In this document: positions 27,594-36,818 of the stretch, piece by piece
Numbering within the stretch: the first letter of the stretch is position 1
Layout: each line of letters opens with the position of its first letter
Assembly (NCBI GenBank): GCA_030491005.1
Contig: JAKZMJ010000030.1
Location: forward strand, 124,001-188,000
Direction of reading: 5' to 3'
Length of the DNA: 64,000 bases
Source: Sulfurospirillum sp.
GTDB taxonomy: Bacteria; Campylobacterota; Campylobacteria; Campylobacterales; Arcobacteraceae
The notes under the pieces: model-generated
Told to the model about the DNA's origin: nothing
Database searches by the model: none
Seen by the model: the letters and a program-made list of their open reading frames with translations, nothing else
Position numbers and translations under genes: made by a program

Positions 27594-27842
27594 TTGAAAC
27601 TGCAAGAACTTGGAAATACGATAAAACTTTTACGAAAAAGTAAAAAATGGTCGCAAAATGATTTAGAAATATATTCAAATATCAGTAATCGAACTATTAG
27701 TAAAATAGAAAATGGCTTTTTAGATGAAGTTGGCATTAAAAAGGTTGCAACTATATTAGATTTGCTTGATATGGAATTTTTCATCAAATCAAAAGGACGA
27801 CCAAAAACATTAGAAGAGATAAGAGATGAACGAAAACAATAA
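27594..27842 (+). CDS. hipB: HipB-like antitoxin, XRE-family regulator
   Basis: 82 residues. The helix-turn-helix is at about 5-60: LGNTIKLLRKSKKWSQNDLE, followed by SNISNRTISKIENG. A C-terminal tail (KSKGRPKTLEEIRDERKQ) may contact HipA. The start is TTG 27594 with AGGA six bases upstream; the ATG at 27588 is in another frame. The gene overlaps hipA by 17 nt. It probably represses the operon by binding the paired operators just upstream. Confidence 0.87.
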   Translation: MKLQELGNTIKLLRKSKKWSQNDLEIYSNISNRTISKIENGFLDEVGIKKVATILDLLDMEFFIKSKGRPKTLEEIRDERKQ

Positions 27843-28995
27843 AGTAAAAGTATTTATCAATCAATTATCCTGTGGTAATATTATAAATATTGATGATAAA
27901 TTTATATTTAATTATAAAGAAGATAATAAAGACATTGTAAGTGTAACTATGCCTTTAAGAGATGAAAGCTGGGCATCAAAAACTCTTCATCCTATTTTTC
28001 AGATGAATATGCCAGAAGGTGCTTTAAAAGAAGCTATTGAAAATCATTTTTCAAAACTTTATGATATGAATGATATAAACTTCTTAAAACTTATTGGTCC
28101 ATATATGCTTGGTCGTGTCAAATTTAATAAACTTATTGATACTCAAAATACCTTGGTATTAGATGAAATATTAAGTAATGATAAACACAATTTATTTAAT
28201 GAACTTCTTCATAGATTTGCTATAAATTCAGGAGTATCAGGAATACAACCAAAATTACTATTAAAAGCACAAAATAAAACTACTATGCGATTTGAACACT
28301 ATATTATCAAATCATTTGAAGCCTCGTATCCTCAATTAGCTTTAAATGAATATTTTTGTATGAGAGCGATACAAAATGCAAATTTAAGTACACCAGAGTT
28401 TTATATTAGTGATGATTTGTCTATGTTTATTATAAAACGATTTGATATAAAAAATGATGAGAGTTATCTTGGATTTGAAGATATGTGTGTATTAACAGCA
28501 AGGGGTACTAAAGAAAAGTATAATGGTAGCTATGAAGAGATAATCAGAGTGATAAAAGATGTGATATCTCCAAGAAAAAGAAAAAAATCTATAATGATAT
28601 TTTTTAAAAGTTTGATTATGAATCATTTACTTCAAAATGGAGATGCCCATCTTAAAAATTATGGGGTATTATATGAAAATGATTTCGAAGATGCCTACTT
28701 GGCTCCAATATATGATGTTATAACGACTACAATATATATTAGAAATGATATACCAGCACTTAGACTTAGCGATGCTAAACTTTGGTGGAAAGAAAAAACT
28801 TATAAAACTTTTGCAAAGCAAAGCTGTGGATTGTCAAACAAAGAATATGATGAGATACTACATGCTTGTAAAAATGCGATTATAAAAACAAAAAAAGAGA
28901 TAGATAAGTTTCAAAGTAATGATAGTGAAGTTTTAAAATTTTTAGATAAATTAAAACAATGTTGGAAAGATGAGATACAAAACGAACTAATTTAG
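27826..28995 (+). CDS. hipA: HipA-family serine/threonine kinase toxin
   Basis: 389 residues. The N-terminal HipA subdomain includes FQMNMPEGALKEAIENHF. The serine-loop motif is SGVSGIQPK (135-143). The catalytic NGDAHLKNYG is at 271-280, followed by APIYDVITT as the metal motif. HipA kinases phosphorylate cytoplasmic targets such as aminoacyl-tRNA synthetases and cause dormancy; the target here is unknown. All key motifs seem intact, in contrast to the broken toxin-antitoxin pair at 17-19 kb. Confidence 0.92.
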   Translation: MNENNKVKVFINQLSCGNIINIDDKFIFNYKEDNKDIVSVTMPLRDESWASKTLHPIFQMNMPEGALKEAIENHFSKLYDMNDINFLKLIGPYMLGRVKFNKLIDTQNTLVLDEILSNDKHNLFNELLHRFAINSGVSGIQPKLLLKAQNKTTMRFEHYIIKSFEASYPQLALNEYFCMRAIQNANLSTPEFYISDDLSMFIIKRFDIKNDESYLGFEDMCVLTARGTKEKYNGSYEEIIRVIKDVISPRKRKKSIMIFFKSLIMNHLLQNGDAHLKNYGVLYENDFEDAYLAPIYDVITTTIYIRNDIPALRLSDAKLWWKEKTYKTFAKQSCGLSNKEYDEILHACKNAIIKTKKEIDKFQSNDSEVLKFLDKLKQCWKDEIQNELI

Positions 28996-29054
28996 TGATA
29001 TACTATCAAATATCCATATTTTTGGGTTTTCACAGTTAGATTTACACTCTCAAT

Positions 29055-29381
29055 TTATTTTAATTTATCAAAGATTTTATATGTTTCCCAGTAGATATTT
29101 ATATTTATTTTAAGTTGCTTTTCATTTAAAAGGGAGGGTTTTTTAATAGAAAATCTTTTGATAAATGCTTTTGGCATAATGGTTTTTTTTATTGTTGGGT
29201 TTTGTAGATACTCAAACATAGCTTTTTTAACACTATTCTCACTACTATATTTTAAAAGATATCTATAAAAATACTTATCAATTGAAACAGGTAGTTTATT
29301 ATGACATTTTACACAGTTTGTTTTATATGTATTTGCATTTAATGATAAAATCATTATACATAAGAAGAATATTTTTACCAT
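29055..29381 (-). CDS. small exported protein with one haem-binding motif
   Basis: 108 residues. The signal peptide is FFLCIMILSLNA. A single CVKCH haem site follows near residue 23, then a basic helical region with a possible Met ligand in KKTIMPKAF. It overlaps the 3' end of the histidine kinase gene by 7 nt, so it is the last gene of a DUF1104/regulator/kinase/cytochrome operon. It may be a periplasmic monohaem protein connected with what the kinase senses; this is inference from position. Confidence 0.72.
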   Translation of the reverse strand: MVKIFFLCIMILSLNANTYKTNCVKCHNKLPVSIDKYFYRYLLKYSSENSVKKAMFEYLQNPTIKKTIMPKAFIKRFSIKKPSLLNEKQLKININIYWETYKIFDKLK

Positions 29382-30544
29382 GATATAGCTATCCTTGTAC
29401 CTAGTTTTAATGTTGATTTTACTTCTATATTTAAGTTATATTCTTTTGCTATCATAGAAACTATATTTAAGCCTATGCCAAAACCACCAACAACTTTATC
29501 AAATCTTGTATATCTATCAAACAAAGATTCAATTTGTTTAGAGCTTAAACCTTTTCCTGAATCTTCTATAAAAAAATAATTATTATCTAATTCTATATAA
29601 ATGGAACCATCTATTTTATTGTATTTAATTGCATTTGATAATAAATTATCAATTAGTTTTGAGATTTTTTTATTATCAATAAATAAATAAATTTCATCTT
29701 TTATATTTATTTTAAATTTTATTTTTTTGATATTGGCTAATGTTTGAAAGTATTCTATTCTTAGTTTTAAAACATTACTTAAATTAATATTTTGATTTTG
29801 TGAAATAATTTTATTATTTAAAGTCAAAAATGTAAGGTCTTCATATATATTTGATATAGTTTTAGCAGCTATGTCTATTCTTTTGATTTTTCTTTGCATT
29901 TTTTCATCTAAAGATGGAATATTTATCATTTCAATATTATTAAGTATAGTGGAAATTGGAGTATTTAATTCATGAGTAGTATCTTTGATAAATCTATCAA
30001 GTAATAAGATTGAGTCTTTCATAGGTTTTAGAAATAGTTTTAATAAAAAAAATCCAATAATAACCATAAAAATAAAAGCAAAAGTGATAAAAATAAATAT
30101 TTCTTTTTGAAGTTTATTAAACCATTTTAAATCATCATTTACTTCAAGAATAATAAATTTAGCACCTAAATAATAAGATTCTGGTTCTTTTATAAAATGT
30201 ATACTAGAGTTTGTAGTATAAATTATATTATCTAATTTGACATTTTTATTATTTAAGGTAGAAAATATTAATTTTTTATCACTATCATAAATCGCTGATT
30301 TAAACTTTTCATCTCTTGGATAATATTTATATTTATCAAAATTAATATGTAAATCTTTTAGTCTCCAAATCAAATCATTAGAATATTCTTGAAGTATAAT
30401 TCTTTGTTTTTGTAAAAAAAGATCTTTTTGGAATGTAAAATATAAAAAAGATATAAAAACTAATATAACAACAGTGAAAAACGAATATAAGGATAAAAAT
30501 CCAAATAATGTTCTTTTTTCACTTTGAGATAAATCTATATCCAA
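29375..30544 (-). CDS. sensor histidine kinase
   Basis: 389 residues. There are two membrane helices (about 20-40 and 150-172) around a periplasmic sensor domain. The H-box is FIKDTTHELNTPISTILNN, with the ATP-binding N-box NLLSNAIKYNK and G-boxes in EDSGKGLSSKQ and GGFGIGLNIV. It phosphorylates the regulator encoded just upstream. The start chosen is TTG 30544, 26 nt inside the regulator gene, because the paralogous pair at 50-52 kb has the identical overlap; an in-frame TTG at 30562 is an alternative. Confidence 0.88.
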   Translation of the reverse strand: MDIDLSQSEKRTLFGFLSLYSFFTVVILVFISFLYFTFQKDLFLQKQRIILQEYSNDLIWRLKDLHINFDKYKYYPRDEKFKSAIYDSDKKLIFSTLNNKNVKLDNIIYTTNSSIHFIKEPESYYLGAKFIILEVNDDLKWFNKLQKEIFIFITFAFIFMVIIGFFLLKLFLKPMKDSILLLDRFIKDTTHELNTPISTILNNIEMINIPSLDEKMQRKIKRIDIAAKTISNIYEDLTFLTLNNKIISQNQNINLSNVLKLRIEYFQTLANIKKIKFKINIKDEIYLFIDNKKISKLIDNLLSNAIKYNKIDGSIYIELDNNYFFIEDSGKGLSSKQIESLFDRYTRFDKVVGGFGIGLNIVSMIAKEYNLNIEVKSTLKLGTRIAISW

Positions 30545-31187
30545 GTTTTTTAAGGCTAACAATTTTTTCTTTTCCTAATATTTTTCTAAGATTTTTTATA
30601 TATGTTCTTAAAGAACTGTTACTGTGCTGTTCATCATAATCCCAAAGATAATTATATATTTTATTATGACTTACTAATTCATCTTCACATTGTAAAAAAA
30701 GTTTTAATAATTTTAATTCCTTATAATGCAAATCTACAAGTATTTTATTTTCTTTTAACTCATTAGACCTTGTGTCAAAGGTAAAATCTTTATAAAAGCT
30801 TATTATAGTATGTTTTTTTGAGAATTCTTTTTTTAAAATAGTTTGAACTCTTAATAAAAGTTCTTTTAATGCAAAGGGTTTTCTAATATAATCATCACAA
30901 CCACTACTAAAACCTTCTTCAAGATTATTCATAGAATTTAAAGAAGTAATAAAAATACAAGGCGTAAGATTATTTTGCTTTCTTATTAACTTAAGAAGTT
31001 CAAAGCCATTTAATACAGGAACATTAACATCAAATAAAAAAATATCAAATTTTTTCTCATATATTATTGCTTGAGCTTCGTCTGCATCATATACAGGAAT
31101 AGCTTCAAAGCCTTCATCTTCTAAATAATCAATAATCGTTTGACTTAAAGATAAATCATCTTCTAATAATAATACTCTACTTTTCAT
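30519..31187 (-). CDS. OmpR-family response regulator
   Basis: 222 residues. The receiver domain contains LLLEDDLSL, the phosphoacceptor in FLFDVNVPVLNGFELL, and the conserved Lys in DDYIRKPFALKELL. The C-terminal winged helix ends SLRTYIKNLRKILGKEKI and then LKKLGYRF. It likely controls this operon or nearby envelope genes; no binding site was identified. It overlaps the upstream small gene by 11 nt and the kinase by 26 nt. Confidence 0.92.
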   Translation of the reverse strand: MKSRVLLLEDDLSLSQTIIDYLEDEGFEAIPVYDADEAQAIIYEKKFDIFLFDVNVPVLNGFELLKLIRKQNNLTPCIFITSLNSMNNLEEGFSSGCDDYIRKPFALKELLLRVQTILKKEFSKKHTIISFYKDFTFDTRSNELKENKILVDLHYKELKLLKLFLQCEDELVSHNKIYNYLWDYDEQHSNSSLRTYIKNLRKILGKEKIVSLKKLGYRFISK

Positions 31188-31404
31188 TTTGTTTTTTTAT
31201 TAGATTTTTAAGATATTGTTTTTTTTCTTTTTCATTCATCGTGCTTATTCTGCTTTTCAATTCTTTTTGGAACTTTGTATTATTTGGTTTTTTGACATAA
31301 CCCATAATCGCTATTAACTCTTGTGTACTCATTTCTGAAAAGTTCTCAGCAAATACTAAAGAAGTGAAAAAGAAGATAAATAAAATGACAAATATTTTTT
31401 TCAT
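31177..31404 (-). CDS. DUF1104-like small exported protein
   Basis: 75 residues. The signal peptide is FVILFIFFFTSLVFA. The mature part FSEMSTQELIAIMGYVKK and the following ISTMNEKEKKQYLKNLIKK resemble the DUF1104 family of epsilonproteobacterial periplasmic proteins. It is first in the operon with a two-component system. In other members such small exported proteins may serve as stress or metal sensors; there is no direct evidence for that here. Confidence 0.68.
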   Translation of the reverse strand: MKKIFVILFIFFFTSLVFAENFSEMSTQELIAIMGYVKKPNNTKFQKELKSRISTMNEKEKKQYLKNLIKKQNEK

Positions 31405-31519
31405 AATTAATTCTTTTTATATTTTTTATATTCAATCATAGCATAATCATTGTGGAGGAATTGTGAAATATTGAGCAATAAATAAATTATAGCTATATGC
31501 TAGAATATAAACTGCTAGC

Positions 31520-32104
31520 TTATAATACTAAAGGAGTAATAACATATCTTCTTTTCTTTTCTGTTTCTTCTAAATCTAATATTTCATCATCTATACCTAT
31601 TCTATCTTGTGCTGAACTTAGGATATCACCTGTGTGAATATTAATTAATTTAATAAATACAATTAAGTTTTTCTTTGTAAGTATATATGTCCCAACTACT
31701 GCATATCTTGAGCTTGTAATTGTTTGATTTTTAATATCTTTTTGTTTTCTTGTTAATACATTAAACCCGTGTTTCCCAAGCATAAAACCTGCACCTAGTT
31801 CAACTTCTTTTACAAGAATATCATTATTTAATAAACTATCTTTTAAGCTATGCGATAATAAAAATCCTAATCTTGAATGATTTTGTAATTTATCTAAATT
31901 TACAAAATCAGAAACAAGAACAACTTCATCTAAAGAAATATATCTTTTTAATTTTGTAGATGACTTTTTTACCAAGTTTGATACTAAACTATGAAAGTCA
32001 TTTGTACCTCTCAAATCTTTATGATATGAACAAGAATTTAAAAATACAAGTAAAACTATTAAAGTAGAGAATAACTTGAATAGTTTATTTGTTTTTTTAA
32101 TCAT
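31520..32104 (-). CDS. FlgO-family lipoprotein, copy 2
   Basis: 194 residues. A lipoprotein signal has the lipobox LNSC at about residues 22-25. The FlgO-type domain follows: SLDEVVLVSDFVNLDKLQNH, LGFLLSHSLKDSLL, GFNVLTRKQ, RYAVVGTYILTKKNL and INIHTGDILSSA. FlgO proteins are outer-membrane lipoproteins linked to motility in Vibrio. It lies 5 nt after a related gene, so the two form a tandem pair in one operon. Confidence 0.82.
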   Translation of the reverse strand: MIKKTNKLFKLFSTLIVLLVFLNSCSYHKDLRGTNDFHSLVSNLVKKSSTKLKRYISLDEVVLVSDFVNLDKLQNHSRLGFLLSHSLKDSLLNNDILVKEVELGAGFMLGKHGFNVLTRKQKDIKNQTITSSRYAVVGTYILTKKNLIVFIKLINIHTGDILSSAQDRIGIDDEILDLEETEKKRRYVITPLVL

Positions 32105-32109
32105 AAAGT

Positions 32110-32775
32110 TTATTTTTCTTTTATAATTCTAATTGTTCTAGCAGGTTTACAATCTTTAAACAAAATACAATCATTTCTTCTTTCGTGATTGTAAGTTGAT
32201 CTTGCAGTTGAGATAATTTTCCCTGTAATATTATCAATAACTCTTGCATTTAACATAATCTTTCCATACTGTCTTGAATAAGTTCCTACAACTACATAAG
32301 TATTTGGTATATCACGTTTTAATTTTTTAACTTTTCTACTAATAAAGTATTCACCTTCATCATTTATAGATACATTTAATTGTCCTCTATATTCAATAAT
32401 ATTAAAACCTCTATTTGATAGTTCATTAATTAAACTTTCACTAATAATTCGACCAAATTCTGTAGTTTTTTTCAAGTTATCAAGTCTAACAAAAGAAGTT
32501 ATCAATACAGGTTTATTTGTATTCATTTTTTTATTTCTCATCATTTGCGTAGCAAGTGAAGTAATGGTAGCTTCAATTGTATTTTGTTTCACAACATTTT
32601 TTTGTTTATCTTGTGCTATTTCTAAATGTTTTTTTGTAATTTGCACTTTAGTATTTTCGTCAGCTATGCCATTATTTGCATAATTAGCATTGTATTTTGA
32701 TTGGTTGAATGTACAACTAACGAATAAAATTGTCGCAAATACGACAAAACCAATTTTGAAAAAAGCTGTATACAT
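32110..32775 (-). CDS. FlgO-family lipoprotein, copy 1
   Basis: 221 residues. The signal peptide ends in the lipobox FVSC near residue 20. The domain matches the neighbouring gene in order: VLITSFVRLDNLKKT, FGRIISESLINELSNRGFNI, TYVVVGTYSRQYGKIML and ARVIDNITGKIISTA. It is longer in the N-terminal linker, which is Asn/Lys-rich. AAAGGGG precedes the ATG. The pair is divergent from rpsA. The shared domain order points to an old duplication. Confidence 0.82.
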   Translation of the reverse strand: MYTAFFKIGFVVFATILFVSCTFNQSKYNANYANNGIADENTKVQITKKHLEIAQDKQKNVVKQNTIEATITSLATQMMRNKKMNTNKPVLITSFVRLDNLKKTTEFGRIISESLINELSNRGFNIIEYRGQLNVSINDEGEYFISRKVKKLKRDIPNTYVVVGTYSRQYGKIMLNARVIDNITGKIISTARSTYNHERRNDCILFKDCKPARTIRIIKEK

Positions 32776-32968
32776 AAATTCCCCTTTGTATATGTGCCAA
32801 GATTTTATTAAAAAATAACTTACATACTCTTGAACCCAAATTAATTTACTAATTCAGAAAATACATAAAGTCAAACAATATCAATATATCACAAACTTAG
32901 CTAGTACTAATATAGTATAAGATATAATTGTCATTATTTATAAAAAACGTTTAAAACGAAGGAATGAA

Positions 32969-34621
32969 ATGCATATCGAAGATATTGAACTTGGTGAAGA
33001 CTTAAATTTTGAGCAAATGCTTAATGAGTCTTTCGAAAATACTGAAAATAACTCTATTGTTGATGGGATAGTTGTTGAGCTTACTGATGAGTTTGTCCTA
33101 ATTGATGTTGGTCAAAAAATTGAAGGAAGATTATATCTTTCTGAAATTACCATTAATGGCGAGGTGCAATATAAGCAAGGCGACACTATTCAAGTAGTGC
33201 TTATGGGACTTAGAGGTGAGAGACCATCTATATCACATAAGAAAGTTCTTCAAAAGCTTAAGTTTGAAGCATTTATTCAACAGCACAAGGATAATTTGGA
33301 AGAAACTATCATTGAGGGAAAAATTACTTCTGTTAAAAATAGAGGTGGTTTTATCATTGAAGATGATAATGGTTTAGAATATTTTATGCCAATGGCACAA
33401 TCATATTTAAAATCGTTTGGTGCTGTTGGTAAAAAAGTTAAGGCAAAAGTTCTAAAAGTAAATGCTGAGCAGAACTCTATTATAGTTTCAAGAAAAAAAC
33501 TAATTGAAGAAGCAAAAATTCAAAAAGACTTGAAAGTTTCGCAAATTATGGAAAAGGGCGAAGTAGTTAATGGTATTATCAAAAAAATTACATCGTACGG
33601 AATGTTTGTTGATTTAGGTGGAATGGATGGACTTGTAAATTATAATGAAATATCTTATAAAGGTCCAGTTAATCCTGCGAATTATTATAATGAAGGTGAT
33701 GAAGTTAGTGTTTTAGTTATGTCTTATGATAAAGTAAAACAACATCTATCTCTTTCTATTAAAGCAGCAATTCCAGATCCTTGGGAAGAAATTAGAGATG
33801 AATTAGAAGTTGGTGATACAATTACAGTTACTATTTCAAACTTTGAATCTTATGGAGCATTTGTTGACTTAGGAAATGATATTGAAGGATTATTGCATAT
33901 ATCTGAAATTTCTTGGAATAAAAGCATTAAAAATCCTAAAGACTTACTAACATTAGGTGATGAAGTTAATGTTGAAGTTATTGAATTAAGCGTTGAGAAA
34001 AAAAGACTAAGAGTTTCTTTAAAGAATTTACAAGAAAAACCTTTTAAACAATTTATAACAAGTAATAAAGTTGGAAATATTGTAAATGGTACAATAGCTA
34101 CACTTACTGAATTTGGAGCTTTTATTACAATTGATGGAGTTGATGGTTTATTACATAATGAAGAAGTATCATGGGATTCTAGTGATAAATGTAAAAACTT
34201 ATATAAAAAAGGTGATGAGATCGAAGTTAAAATCATTAAAATAGATTTTGACAAAGAAAATATTTCTTTAAGCGTTAAAGAAATATTACCATCTCCTGCG
34301 AAACAATTTCAGCAAGAACATAAAACTGGAGATATCGTAAAAGGTAAAATTAAAGATATAAAAGACTTTGGTATTTTTATTATTTTAGAAAATAATTTAG
34401 ATGGTTTAATTAGAACAGAAGATTTAGAACCAGTTCTTGTTGAAGAAATAAAAATAGGAGATGACTTAGAAGCTGTTGTAATAAATATTGACACAAAAAG
34501 AAATAGAGTTAGATTATCAGTAAAAAGATTAGAACAACAAGAACAAAAAGAGCTATTAAAATCAGTAAATGATACATCTTCTATGACTCTTGGTGATTTA
34601 TTAGAAAATAAACTTAAATAA
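32969..34621 (+). CDS. rpsA: 30S ribosomal protein S1
   Basis: 550 residues with six S1/OB-fold repeats, each carrying a G-x-(F/Y)-(V/I)-x-(L/I) turn, for example SYGMFVDLGGMDGLV, SYGAFVDLGNDIEGLLHISE and EFGAFITIDGVDGLL. It binds mRNA and helps load it on the 30S subunit. AAGGAATGAA precedes the ATG. Five collinear genes (rpsA, serA, efp, pyrG, recJ) follow with short gaps and are likely partly cotranscribed. Confidence 0.96.
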   Translation: MHIEDIELGEDLNFEQMLNESFENTENNSIVDGIVVELTDEFVLIDVGQKIEGRLYLSEITINGEVQYKQGDTIQVVLMGLRGERPSISHKKVLQKLKFEAFIQQHKDNLEETIIEGKITSVKNRGGFIIEDDNGLEYFMPMAQSYLKSFGAVGKKVKAKVLKVNAEQNSIIVSRKKLIEEAKIQKDLKVSQIMEKGEVVNGIIKKITSYGMFVDLGGMDGLVNYNEISYKGPVNPANYYNEGDEVSVLVMSYDKVKQHLSLSIKAAIPDPWEEIRDELEVGDTITVTISNFESYGAFVDLGNDIEGLLHISEISWNKSIKNPKDLLTLGDEVNVEVIELSVEKKRLRVSLKNLQEKPFKQFITSNKVGNIVNGTIATLTEFGAFITIDGVDGLLHNEEVSWDSSDKCKNLYKKGDEIEVKIIKIDFDKENISLSVKEILPSPAKQFQQEHKTGDIVKGKIKDIKDFGIFIILENNLDGLIRTEDLEPVLVEEIKIGDDLEAVVINIDTKRNRVRLSVKRLEQQEQKELLKSVNDTSSMTLGDLLENKLK

Positions 34622-34625
34622 TATT

Positions 34626-36209
34626 ATGAGTAAGTATACTATTGTTGTTTGTGATCATATTCATGAAGATGGATTAAATATATTAAAAGCAAGTAAAGAC
34701 ATAAATTATGTCTATGCTGCTGATATTGATAAAAAATCATTACTTAGTGTCATTAAAGATGCACATATAGTAATTACAAGAAGCTCTACAAATGTTGATA
34801 AAACTTTTTTAGACAAAGCTCTTAATTTAAAAGCATTAATAAGAGCTGGTGTTGGTTATGATAATGTTGATATTATTACATGTAGTAAAAAAGGTATTAT
34901 TGCTATGAATGTTCCAACTGCAAATACTATTGCTGCAGTTGAGTTAACAATGGCACATATTTTATCTTGTATGAGAAAATTTCCTTATGCTCATAATCAA
35001 TTAAAAGAGCAGAGAATATGGAAAAGAGAAGATTGGTATGGCAATGAATTATATGGTAAGAAACTAGGAGTTATTGGTTTTGGAAATATTGGACATAAAG
35101 TAGCATTGCGTGCTAAAGCTTTTGAAATGGATGTTATAACATATGACCCTTATATTCCTTCAACAAAAGCCACTGATTTGGGTATTGCTTATACATCAAA
35201 TTTCCAAGATATACTAAATTGTGATTTAATTACAATTCATACACCAAAAAACAAAGAAACACTTAATATAATTAATGAAGAAGAAATTTCAAAAATGAAA
35301 AACGGTGTTATACTTATTAATTGTGCAAGAGGTGGATTGTATAACGAAGAAGCACTATATAATAATTTAAAATCTGGTAAAATAGCAATGGCTGGAATTG
35401 ATGTCTTTATAAATGAACCAGCAGTAAATCACCCTTTATTAGATTTAAATAATGTGATAGTTACTGCACATTTAGGTGCGAATACAAAAGAGTCACAAAA
35501 GAAAATAGCTATACAAGCCGCACAAAATGCAATAGAAGCTGCAAGAGGTATATCATATCCCAATGCACTTAATTTACCAATTGATGAGTCTAAAATACCT
35601 GCATTTGTTAAACCATATATAGAATTAATACAAAAAATGGCATTTTTAAGTACACAAAATGACAAAAGTCCTATTCGTTCAATTTGTATTTCAGCACAAG
35701 GTGAGATAGCTTCTTATCTTGAACCCTTATTAACTTTTGCCACTGTTGGTGCTTTATTTGTTTGTAGTGGTGGGGAAGTTAATTATGTAAATGCTAAATT
35801 TTGGGCAGAAGAAAAAAATATCAAATTTTCTACTTCAAAAATAACACATATTGATGGATATAGCAATAAGGTATCTATTAAAATAATCACACAAAATGGT
35901 ATAAATACAATATCTGGAACTGTATTTGATAATGAAATACAAAGAATAACAGAAATTGATGACTTTATTTTTGATATTGAACCAAAAGGTAATATGATAA
36001 TGATTAGAAATTCTGATGTTCCTGGAGTTATTGGTGAAGTTGGAAAAATATTAGCTGATTATGGACTAAATATCGCAGACTTTAGATTATCAAGATATAA
36101 GAATGAAGCCTTAGCAGTAATTGTAATTGATGATTGTGCTACTGCCCCTGTATTAGAGAGTTTATCAAATATAGACGCTGCTATTTGTGTGACTTACGCA
36201 GAAATTTAA
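34626..36209 (+). CDS. serA: D-3-phosphoglycerate dehydrogenase
   Basis: 527 residues, the long form. It oxidises 3-phosphoglycerate to 3-phosphohydroxypyruvate, the first step of serine synthesis. The NAD fold shows GVIGFGNIGHKVALRAKAF. Catalytic motifs are INCARGG (Arg), DVFINEPAVNHPL (Glu) and VTAHLGANT (His). An intervening domain and a C-terminal ACT domain (MIMIRNSDVPGVIGEVGKIL) follow, the latter typical of serine feedback control. It starts 5 nt after rpsA. Confidence 0.95.
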   Translation: MSKYTIVVCDHIHEDGLNILKASKDINYVYAADIDKKSLLSVIKDAHIVITRSSTNVDKTFLDKALNLKALIRAGVGYDNVDIITCSKKGIIAMNVPTANTIAAVELTMAHILSCMRKFPYAHNQLKEQRIWKREDWYGNELYGKKLGVIGFGNIGHKVALRAKAFEMDVITYDPYIPSTKATDLGIAYTSNFQDILNCDLITIHTPKNKETLNIINEEEISKMKNGVILINCARGGLYNEEALYNNLKSGKIAMAGIDVFINEPAVNHPLLDLNNVIVTAHLGANTKESQKKIAIQAAQNAIEAARGISYPNALNLPIDESKIPAFVKPYIELIQKMAFLSTQNDKSPIRSICISAQGEIASYLEPLLTFATVGALFVCSGGEVNYVNAKFWAEEKNIKFSTSKITHIDGYSNKVSIKIITQNGINTISGTVFDNEIQRITEIDDFIFDIEPKGNMIMIRNSDVPGVIGEVGKILADYGLNIADFRLSRYKNEALAVIVIDDCATAPVLESLSNIDAAICVTYAEI

Positions 36210-36218
36210 AGGAATATT

Positions 36219-36779
36219 ATGGCAATTAGTATGAGTGAGTTAAAAAAAGGAATGAAGATTGAGCATGATGGCATACCTTATAAAATAATTGAATATCAAC
36301 ATGTAAAACCAGGTAAAGGTGCTGCTTTTGTTAGATGTAAGATTAAATCTTATTTAAATGATAAAGTAATTGAAAGAACATTTCATGCAGGTGATAAATG
36401 TGAAATTCCTGATTTAGAACAAAAAACAATGCAGTTTTTGTACGATGATGGCGATATGTTACAATTTATGGATAATAATACTTACGAACAAATTGCCTTG
36501 ACTTATAAACAAGTAGGCGATGTCAAAAAATGGATTATTGATGGTACAAATTGTGATATGATGTTTTTTAAGGGAAAAGCTATAAGTGTCGAACCACCAA
36601 TGACTATGGAACTTAAAATACTTGAAACACCACCAAATTTTAAAGGTGATTCTCAAGGTGGTAAAAAACCAGCAAGCTTAGAAGGTGGTGCAGTTGTTCA
36701 AATTCCTTTTCATATTGTTGAGGGTGAGTTTATAAAAGTTGATACTAGAACTGGTGAATATTTAGAAAAAGTTAAATAA
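36219..36779 (+). CDS. efp: translation elongation factor P
   Basis: 186 residues, three OB-like domains. The loop KPGKGAAFV carries the Lys near residue 34 that is usually modified. The C-terminal motif reads [13 protein letters not shown]. It rescues ribosomes at polyproline stretches. AAAGGAATATT precedes the ATG. It starts 10 nt after serA. The modifying enzyme genes are not in the window. Confidence 0.97.
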   Translation: MAISMSELKKGMKIEHDGIPYKIIEYQHVKPGKGAAFVRCKIKSYLNDKVIERTFHAGDKCEIPDLEQKTMQFLYDDGDMLQFMDNNTYEQIALTYKQVGDVKKWIIDGTNCDMMFFKGKAISVEPPMTMELKILETPPNFKGDSQGGKKPASLEGGAVVQIPFHIVEGEFIKVDTRTGEYLEKVK

Positions 36780-36818
36780 TTTTTTAAAATACAAGTTATT
36801 ATTAAGGTAAATAAATAA

